Positions 56,440 to 64,000 of a stretch of 64,000 bases of DNA are shown piece after piece. A program made the translations under genes and the position numbers. The DNA comes from Powellomyces hirtus. Lineage: Eukaryota; Chytridiomycota; Chytridiomycetes; Spizellomycetales; Powellomycetaceae. The notes beneath the pieces were generated by a model that searched no databases, had not been told where the DNA came from, and saw only the letters and a program-made list of their open reading frames with translations. Position 1 is the stretch's first letter; each line of letters starts with the position of its first letter. Location of the stretch: positions 124,001 to 188,000 of the forward strand of contig JAHLKG010000029.1 in NCBI GenBank assembly GCA_025526995.1. Reading direction: 5' to 3'.

Positions 56440-59400
56440 TCAACTCTTCGCCAGTTCCTCGTCTGTCATCGGCGGCAAATTCTTGCGGAGGAGATATTTC
56501 GCCTGCAGATCCAGTGGTGACTTTTCGAGCTCCGTCCGCTGGCTGATATCCACGTACTTGCGTGGCTCGGGCCCTTCATATGCCTTTAATTTTTTTGGGA
56601 TTTTCATTTTGGTTAGAAGTTTTGTACATAGACAGACACAATTGCCACCCGGTGATGGGCGCTATTTTCCCCACTCATTTCCGGTGGCGGGTTAATGATA
56701 ATTCATACACAAAAACAATAGCTTACCTGTTTTGGGCGGAAGATGGGAATGGGGTTCTGGAGTTGTTCATGCCAGTGCGCTATGAGAAGAGATGTGATTT
56801 TAGAACAGTTTCTGCTGGGAGAGGAATTGAATGTGTCGTTACCTAGCCAGCCAGATGTCCGCGCAATGCAGAAAAGAACCGGGAAGAAATCGGTCTGAAA
56901 AATTGAGATGACTGTCAATGCTCTGTCCTAGTACCCGGAACGGGGTTGGGTACCCGGGGAACGGCTTTTCGGCGTCCAAGCATACCGGGAACCCCATGGC
57001 TTTGTAGATAATCCCGCTATCTACAACATGCCCAACTGTTAGCATTTACTCAAATCGGACGAGCCTTCTCAAGCACTTACAGAAATCGACATTCGGGTAC
57101 AAGTTTCTCTTGATGAAATACTCTGCAACAAGGTCGACCCAATATCCCTGGTCAGTAATGTCGACATCACATTGGGCACGACCGAACCACGCACCATCGC
57201 TGAGCGCAATGCGCTCCAGCTCCACCGCAATATCAATCAAGTTGTTTCGGCCCATGATCGCAAACACCTCTTCCGAAATCTAGTGACGTGACCCAGATGC
57301 ACGATTAGCAATGCAACACAATCCATTCTGATCCGTGGCCACAGCCGATGAGAAGTGGAGGATGACGTACATTCTTCAAAATCTTTGCGCGCGGATCGTA
57401 ACTCTTGTACACACGATGTCCAAAGCCCATAAGACGGCGCTTTTTCGCCTTAACGTCCTGACATGACAAGTATTCTTAACATGGGCACGAAGCACATTAC
57501 CGTACATTTGAAGCGTTTTGTACCTCGATGAACGACGGGATGTTTTCGACACTCCCAATTTCTTCCAACATTTTCAATGCAGCCTCATTGGCTCCACCGT
57601 GCGACGGTCCATACAAAGCCGCGGCGGCGCCTATCACGAGCGGTCATCAGATTTATGAACATGACCTGTGACGGAGATGCGGGTTCCTTACCAGAGAGGC
57701 AAATGAACGGGTCCACACCGGTCGACGTCATTTGTCGCATAGCGGCAGTACTGCAGTTAAGTTCATCTGAAAAGTTGGGAAGATATAATTCCATAAGCTT
57801 AATTGAATCAACAGGAAAGCACGATGGACAAATAACGTACGATCCGCATGCAGAATAAAAATCACATCCAAGGCGCGGGCCAGCTTGGCGTTGGGAATAT
57901 AGTTGTTTTCCGACAACCGATCCAGCATGTACAAAAAGTTTTCTGTATAGCCCAGTTCATTTGAGGGTGTGTTGTAAGGCCGTCCGATTCGGTGTCGGTA
58001 AGCCTTTCAATGATGTCAGTGATGCATGTGGGAGCATGCAAATGGTGTGCTCGATCGAAGATATGTCTACTCACACAGGCAGCCAAGGTGGGGACTTTGC
58101 CCAGACAACGGAAGATCTGCTTGTTGACCATAGTCTCATCCTCATAGATGTGCTATCGTTGTGCATGAATACCGAGACCACCAATTTTCCAACAACATGT
58201 AAACCCGACTTACCTCGCCTTGCAGAGCGGTATTGGCTGTAGCGTTCAAACTCCCGCCATCAGAGATTGTGCCCGGAGTAATCGCGGGGGAGCCAACGAC
58301 AACACATTACCTTCGGGGTGGAACGTGGACATGGCCTACAATAAATCGCATGGTCAGTGATTGAACAGCTATCAAGCCGGAGAACGTTGTTTCAACATAC
58401 GGAGAGTGCCGAAGTGACCATGCCCATAGGGTGTGCATCATATCGAAAACTCTGTGACGTTCGGTCAGTTAAAACTCCAATTTCTCACAGAAACCCTTGC
58501 TTCTCATCATACCTTCAGGTACTCTACGAGGTTCTCGTGGATAAAGGTGTGCCTCATAACCCTGGTCTCCCAAACCTGCAGTTGTTCCCGCGTTGGCAGG
58601 TCACCGAAAATCAATAGATACGACACTTCCAAGAATGACGAGTGTTTGGCGAGGTCTTCGATTTCGTAACCGCGATACCGCAGAATACCCTGGAGAATGA
58701 CTGGGACATCAGTGGCTAGTTTTGGAGAAGCTTGAGACTACACCATGCGCGCGCACCTTGTCGCCGTCAATGTAGCTAAAAGAGAAGAGAGAGACAAGAT
58801 ATCAGATCAGAGTCCATCGGGCACAATGATAAATGGCTATAGAAGGATTGATCGACTCGGACATCCCACCACCACGGCTATGTTCTCCATGAATCCCGTG
58901 CATGTCATTTGCCAAAGACCCCCTACTCTACTAGAACATGTAGCATGCACAAAGCAACATTGCCCTCCTAAAATTCTGCACGACACGCCAAATCAGCTGC
59001 CCATTTAGCGATCCTTCCAAGGCCCGGCGCCCTCCCTTCGCCTCGCCCACGTGCAGTTTGTCAAGTTAAGAATCCCACGGATACCTGATGGAAGACCGAC
59101 ATACAGCCGTATTGAGATACCCATTATCGTAAATCGACAGGCCCAGTTGCGCAAAGATGCCTGCATCAATCGTGTCTTCTTCCACGGGGACCATGTGTGT
59201 TTTGCCCGTGCGGTGGTCCGTCACTTCCAAGCTACATTGCGAGAACAAGTCATTAACACCCCATTGTCTTCAAACATAGATGCCGCAGCCGTGGGCCATA
59301 CAAGTGCGGTTCCTTAAGGTTGCCTCTATGAGACTCCGCTGGGGAAGCCATTCTTTTTGTTTTTGTTTCTGAATTTGTACTCGTTGCGGCGGCTGGGGGA

Positions 59401-59564
59401 GTCGCGTCGGTTGCGGCCGGAGGAGAAGCGGCAGAGGCGTCGTCAAAGAGCGAAGGTATTTGCAGGTTGTCACCGATATCCGCCAAACCCGCCTCTATAG
59501 GTGTGTTTTGGGAAGGTCGTCTTTGCATATAGGGGAAGGTGCAGTCGAAAAGCGATGGAGGCAT
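56440..59564 (-). CDS. Citrate synthase, type II-like
   Basis: Split into about a dozen exons, among them a 19-nt one (58757-58775, YIDGDK). It makes citrate from acetyl-CoA and oxaloacetate. An Ala/Thr/Pro-rich N-terminal extension (from [10 protein letters not shown]) precedes [18 protein letters not shown], the start of type II (bacterial/glyoxysomal) enzymes. Then come [68 protein letters not shown] (catalytic His), [16 protein letters not shown] and [22 protein letters not shown] (catalytic Asp). It ends [15 protein letters not shown] at TGA 56440. The C-terminal AKS is not a standard peroxisomal signal and no clear PTS2 is visible, so location (mitochondrion or peroxisome) is open. The first exon join (near 59300) is approximate. 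Confidence 0.88.
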
Positions 59565-59919
59565 GTGCCAATGCCCAACCGAAAGGAAGAAAGCGCTAAG
59601 GCCAGAAGTGTGACAAACTTAACAGTTTGTGAGTCATGAGTTGAGTCGGTTAATCGCGTACGTAAGCGCAAAGCCACACCCTTTGGCCGCTTTCAAAACT
59701 TTAAACTTTAAACCCCTCGACGCCTTTCCCTTTTTTCCCTGTCACTTTTTTTCAACCTATCCATTGTCGATCAACTACTTACATATTCATACTTGCTTTA
59801 CACTTGTCAACACAACAAGCCGATCTGCTGCTGCTGTCCTCTCGCATACTGCACCGGACACATTCGCCACTCCTTCCTTGTACACATTTCAAGTCCTTCC
59901 ACACTCATATACGTTCACA
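59565..59919. other. Divergent promoter, citrate synthase / GT31
   Basis: 355 bases. Pyrimidine-rich plus strand before the GT31 start. No other feature recognised. Confidence 0.5.
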
Positions 59920-60987
59920 ATGACCTTCCACATAAGACGACCCTCATTTCGACTCATGGTCATCGGCGTACTAGCTTTCATCTTCAGCGCCATCTTCTTC
60001 CTCTCCCCGACAGTCACCCACCTCGTCAAAGTCGCCGTCCCCAAACCCACACCCACATTCTACAATGCCTGCAATCACAACAGCAGCGTCGCCGTCCATG
60101 TCGCCCGCACCTCTGTTCCCGCCGTGCACCGGAGAGTGTTCCACTACTTCCCAAGTCCCACCTGCGACTGGGCGCGACGGCCAACAACAAAATTAACACC
60201 ACCGCACGCTTCCTCGGTGCTGTTGGGCGTCGTCACGAGCGCCGACCGGTTTGAAAAGCGACGGATTATACGCAACACGTATGGGCAGGACGCGCGATCC
60301 AGCACCCGGATTGTGTTTGTGGTGGGGCGACAGGACTGGGAAACGGAGACAGGGCGCGAATTGTCAAAGGAAGCCCACATGTACGGCGACATCATGGTCC
60401 TCGACATTGACGAAAACGGCGACAATGGCAAAACCTTCACCTTTTTCCAAACCGCCGCCACCGTGTTCTCCTCCTGCCCCTTTACCTACGTTGCCAAAGT
60501 TGACGACGACGTCTGGTTCCACCTCCCGCACCTCGAATCCCGTCTTGACGCTGCCGCCCCGTACGCACCTACCACCGGAGTCTACTACGGCGTACACCTG
60601 GACTGGATGCGCGAGTTCCACTACATGGCCGGCATGATCACCTGCTTGTCCTGGAACATTGTCCAATGGGTCGCCACCGACCCGTACGCCGCCATCCACG
60701 CCGTAGGTCCCGAAGACGTAAAAACGGGTCAATGGGTGTTGGAATTTGGCCGCCAACGGGCCGAGAAATTGGGCAATAGCGACAGCCCGTTTCACAACAA
60801 ACCCCGCAAGTGTCCCGCCGGTGGGGGTTACCCGACCTATGTGTGCGAGCCGTGGAAGAATGCTTACGATTGGAATTGGCCAAAGGACGAAATCAGGGGG
60901 TTCAACAGGACGACGGTGGTGGCCGTGCATCGGTTGAAGGAGGCGTGGCGGTTTTGTGAGGCGGATGCGTTGTTGGGTCCGCGGTGA
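59920..60987 (+). CDS. Type II membrane glycosyltransferase, GT31 (beta-1,3-galactosyltransferase-like)
   Basis: 355 codons, one exon. Start at ATG 59920: the short tail MTFHIRRPSFR precedes one membrane anchor (LMVIGVLAFIFSAIFFL), the normal Golgi type II layout. The longer upstream frame lacks such a signal. Motifs in order: EKRRIIRNTYGQD (GT31 R..IR.T[WY]), VVGRQDWETE, a DxD metal site in YVAKVDDDVWFHLP, and GPEDVKTGQWV (the ED-x-x-G motif). The Cys-rich C-terminal part (KCPAGGGYPTYVCEPW, HRLKEAWRFCEA) resembles other fungal members. Transfer of galactose, GlcNAc or another hexose to wall or secreted glycans is likely; the donor cannot be read from sequence. Confidence 0.85.
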   Translation: MTFHIRRPSFRLMVIGVLAFIFSAIFFLSPTVTHLVKVAVPKPTPTFYNACNHNSSVAVHVARTSVPAVHRRVFHYFPSPTCDWARRPTTKLTPPHASSVLLGVVTSADRFEKRRIIRNTYGQDARSSTRIVFVVGRQDWETETGRELSKEAHMYGDIMVLDIDENGDNGKTFTFFQTAATVFSSCPFTYVAKVDDDVWFHLPHLESRLDAAAPYAPTTGVYYGVHLDWMREFHYMAGMITCLSWNIVQWVATDPYAAIHAVGPEDVKTGQWVLEFGRQRAEKLGNSDSPFHNKPRKCPAGGGYPTYVCEPWKNAYDWNWPKDEIRGFNRTTVVAVHRLKEAWRFCEADALLGPR

Positions 60988-61638
60988 AAAACAAGACACA
61001 GCAGGAACCCACAAGCTGATGCCTCGGGTGATTGAGACACGTACATATATTTATCAACATCACTCGGGATTCCTACCCTCCCCAATACCAGTGGCGTAGC
61101 GTACTTTGCCGGCGTCATTGCATAGTAGCAGATAAGGGTGCGAGACGTAGAAGAGGATAGAAGAGCGAACTGGGTTATCATGGTCACGAGCCCTGTCACA
61201 TACACACATTCACATGTTGGGCGTAAATAGCATTAAAACCACCCTTTAGCCAACCTCATAGTTTACGTCCCATTCAAACATAGCAATTTTTGGAGACGGT
61301 GCATGAGTGTATCTCACTAATCTTTAAGCGTCGGTGCCTTCATATATCAATCCAAAAAAAAGAAAAGAGTTCTCGAGTCGATTTATTGCAGTATGGGAAA
61401 AGTCCGAAAAGCACTTATCCAGGTACAAGAGCGAACGTGGACGGGTCCCGCTATGTGGGGTCCGACTGTCCACGTAATTACATGCATAAAGGGATACATA
61501 CTCTATGGTACAAGAACAAAATACATACACACAAGCAAGTACAGAAAAAGGGATTCTTTCCGCAAAGACCTTCGCCGACTAACTGAAGGTTTCGAGGGGG
61601 ATTGCGCAAGACCCATTTAAGCGCAGTTCAGTCTTGCT
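60988..61638. other. Intergenic, convergent 3' ends (GT31 / MBOAT)
   Basis: 651 bases with several short AT-rich stretches. No gene, RNA or repeat recognised. Confidence 0.5.
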
Positions 61639-63550
61639 CTAGGTTGTTTTCACTTTGTCTTCATAATCGCGATCATGGGATTTGATTTCCCGAACTTCAT
61701 CCGTCTCATTCGGCAGCAGGTCCGTGACATCGACGTCTGGCGGAGTGACGACGCCCGTCTTGGCGGGTTTTCCGGGATACACAACTCCAAGTTGTTTTCC
61801 CACTCGCTTCACCATCGGGCCTCCTCCCAAAAAGGAAAAAAACACAATCGCTGCAAAGTTCCATACATGAACACAATAATACACCGAGGACCAGATGGTG
61901 AGTCCATTGGGGACCCAGTAGACGGGGAAGGGTGCGCAGATGTAGTTGATGGAGATTTGGGTAAAGACCCAGCCGGCGAGATCGTAGAGGGGTTTGAAAG
62001 GAGCGAGGCGGGAAGGGGCGATGACGAGGGGCCGGAGATTGCGACGGAGGATTTGGCCAGTGATGGTAACGATGCCGCCCGAGAGGAAGGTGAAGTAGTA
62101 GCCGGGGCGGAATCCGTGCCAGATGGCGGAGGTGAAGTAGGTGGCCATGTTGGCGAACGCCGTGCTTTGTTTTTTCGCCGGTTTACCGGATACCAGCTTT
62201 TTGTCATCGCTTTTAGGAGCGGGAGCGGGAATGGGCGAGATACGGAGGTAGATGCAGTTGCGGAGCCATTTGCCCGTTTGCTGGTTCCAAGCTCCAATGT
62301 AGGCGCGCGGGGATTGGGCGAGCTCAAGGGTAAGAGGTTCCACGTTTTGCACTCGGGCAAAGATTTGTTTTTGCGGGTTGCTAGGGCAGGGGCCTAGGTA
62401 TCCGATCCCGGAGAGATTACAAGCACCTTCAGCGAGCTTCCAGACTCCGTAGTATTTGCAGCGCACAACGTTTCCAGCAAGGTTGATGTACATCAATCTA
62501 GTCACAGAAAATAGGACAGGCGAGGCGGATCAATCTCTTTGTTGTAATCGTTTCCGAGCTTCGACTATACCAGTACTCACCGATAGAAGAACGACTTCTT
62601 TGCAAACTCGTCAGTCAAAATTCCCCAATGACTCAGCGGCTTGTCGAGCCAGATATAGATGCCGAGAGTGAACACGCCCATGAGAAATGTTCGGAGAGTC
62701 GCAATTCCACGAGGAGGGATGTGGTCAAACGGAGGCTGGCATCAACAAGAAAGAAACATCAGACTTCAGACTGACGTTTCATCAATTGTTGTCACCACCC
62801 CCTTTACCTCGCCACGAGTGAATCTCCTGTACTCTGAAAAGTCGTTCGCAGGACCCACAAGCCATCCACCAAAAAAGAAGGCGTAGCCAAGAAACTCGAG
62901 GAGGGTGGGCATGTGGTGAACAGCGGTGCGGCGCTGTTCAGTCGTCAGAACCTGCGGATTTCCAAACACATCATTAGACTCCTCCTCATCATCGTCCTAT
63001 TTGGTGCTATTTGTCACGTACGTCCTTTGGCTTTGTGCCATCGTGGGCTGCCCATGCAAATGTACTGAGCTTGATCACCATCATCATAATCGGACCCGTG
63101 TTGTCGGAACGGGCCGGGTCAGGATTTATGATTTGATTATTCATATGACTGTAGGAAAGAAAAAAAAACACATAAGTCAACCTATTACTCATCTCTCCCC
63201 ACCCACTCCAAATCTCTCACCCAAGAAACTCACTGGTAGCTCAACAAGCCCATAATCCCGACCCCCACGGCGACGGGCGTCCACGCGCTCTCTCTCTTGG
63301 CGGCCACCAGGACATAAGCCGCGACACTTGCCGCAAGCAACTGGAGGTACAATCCCACATCCACTAGAGTCAAGAAGAAAAAGGTCGTGACCCCGATGGA
63401 GAAAATGTGTTTTGTCGTGGCGGCTTTGGCGGGGAGGTAAGAGTAGAACAATGCCATTGGGTATGCGGACAGCAGGACCAGGGCGATGGTGAAATTCTGC
63501 ATGGGCATGCCGAGCGAGGCCGCTAGAGCCTCTGCTGCTTTGATGGCCAT
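61639..63550 (-). CDS. ALE1: MBOAT lysophospholipid acyltransferase, ALE1/LPT1-like
   Basis: Five or more exons, from ATG 63550 (MAIKAAEALAASLGMPMQN) to TAG 61639; an upstream in-frame Met at 63709 is less likely. Membrane segments start at FTIALVLLSAYPMALFYSYLP. Motifs: HMPTLLEFLGYAFFFGGWLVGPANDF, YRRFTRGEV, then catalytic Asn in QTGKWLRNCIYLR and catalytic His in FTSAIWHGFRPGYYFTF. FSFLGGGPMVKRVGK precedes a hydrophilic tail. This is the ALE1/LPCAT subgroup, which re-acylates lysophospholipids at sn-2 in the ER (Lands cycle). An insert PAPAPKSDDKKLVSGKPAKK lies between the Asn and His motifs. Divergent from the partial gene at 63757. Confidence 0.88.
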
Positions 63551-63756
63551 TGTGGTGTGCGGGACACGTCGAGGGGCTGGGCGTTGGGATGCAAAACCCG
63601 TAATGTCATGCGGGTATTTCGGGCGTCGACGAGGGCATGACAAACCGAAACTACTGTATTTCTGCGCAGCACGCAGATGGTAGTTCCGAATCAACCCGCC
63701 TGGACCCAAACGCGGGTGTCCGAATCAAGCGACTGCACTGAATATCCCTCATCGCG

Positions 63757-64000
63757 ATGGAATCCTGGAAAACCGCATCGAAAGCTTACTTCGAGGATGA
63801 GAAGGAAGACCTCACCATCCACAAATGGATCACCGCCGTTTGTGATGCTATCTCCCCGTCAGTATTTTTGGTCGAGTCAAGTACCGCCTGGTACGAAAGG
63901 TTTACTAGTCACGCCTACGTGTGCAAGCAGAGCGGAAATCACATCAAAGGGAGGCAAATCGATGATTTCTTGAAGGAGGTGGGTACCGTACACATAACTG
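63757..64000 (+). CDS. Start of an unknown gene, runs off the window
   Basis: ATG 63757 opens a frame (MESWKTASKAYFEDEKEDLT ... STAWYERFTSHAYVCKQ, GRQIDDFLKE) with no stop to base 64000. A donor-like GAG-GTGGGT at 63977-63982 may end the exon. No domain is recognised. It is 206 bases from the MBOAT start in divergent arrangement. Confidence 0.45.
   Translation, partial: MESWKTASKAYFEDEKEDLTIHKWITAVCDAISPSVFLVESSTAWYERFTSHAYVCKQSGNHIKGRQIDDFLKEVGTVHIT

Overview
The window is nuclear DNA from a fungus, most likely a zoosporic lineage such as Chytridiomycota. Genes are rich in introns, mostly about 60-120 nt long. They include fungal families (GAL4-type Zn2Cys6 and Nrg1-like zinc-finger regulators, an LSB3/YSC84 actin-patch protein, an ALE1-type acyltransferase) together with an axonemal-type dynein heavy chain, which only flagellated fungi would be expected to keep. 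The species call is inference; no rRNA or tRNA gene was recognised.

Left arm (1-16.2 kb): a nest of LTR retrotransposons. A Ty3/gypsy chromovirus (gypsy-1, 3' part, 1-14432) was split at 986/987 by a Ty1/copia element (copia-A, 987-13339). Copia-A was split at 3759/3760 by a second copy of the same family in the opposite orientation (copia-B, 3760-9934). Exact 5-bp target duplications (CGAGC and TCCGC) mark both insertions. Gypsy-1 itself lies in the gag of another gypsy element (gypsy-2, minus strand, LTR at 15436-15772), and a decayed copia fragment follows. The copia family is unusual: gypsy-like Gag, a chromodomain in Pol, a 206-codon antisense ORF conserved in both copies, and a primer site matching the initiator-tRNA anticodon arm. 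All copies carry disabling changes.

Middle (16.5-40 kb): an orthodox aquaporin; a secreted LPMO-like protein with two trefoil domains, convergent with the aquaporin; a seven-exon membrane protein of unknown family; a gene-poor 2.6 kb gap holding a diverged tandem duplication; and a 14 kb, nine-exon dynein heavy chain gene. Its AAA1 site has lost both Walker motifs and its AAA4 P-loop is gone, while AAA2, AAA3 and the microtubule-binding stalk remain. It resembles a DNHD1-type pseudo-motor.

Right arm (40-64 kb): a compact run of single-copy genes with alternating strands. An Nrg1-like C2H2 regulator; a fusion of a mitochondrial-type leader, a LEA-like repeat domain and a UMP-CMP kinase; a Zn2Cys6 regulator with an AT-hook; an LSB3/YSC84 SYLF-SH3 protein; a 98-residue mini-cortactin that no single ORF reveals; a RasGEF preceded by several talin-F0-like modules; a type II citrate synthase; a GT31 galactosyltransferase-like protein; an MBOAT lysophospholipid acyltransferase; and the start of one more gene. 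LSB3, mini-cortactin and RasGEF form a possible actin/Ras neighbourhood.

Exon joins were read by eye from GT/AG sites and reading-frame continuity. They are precise where stated and approximate elsewhere.
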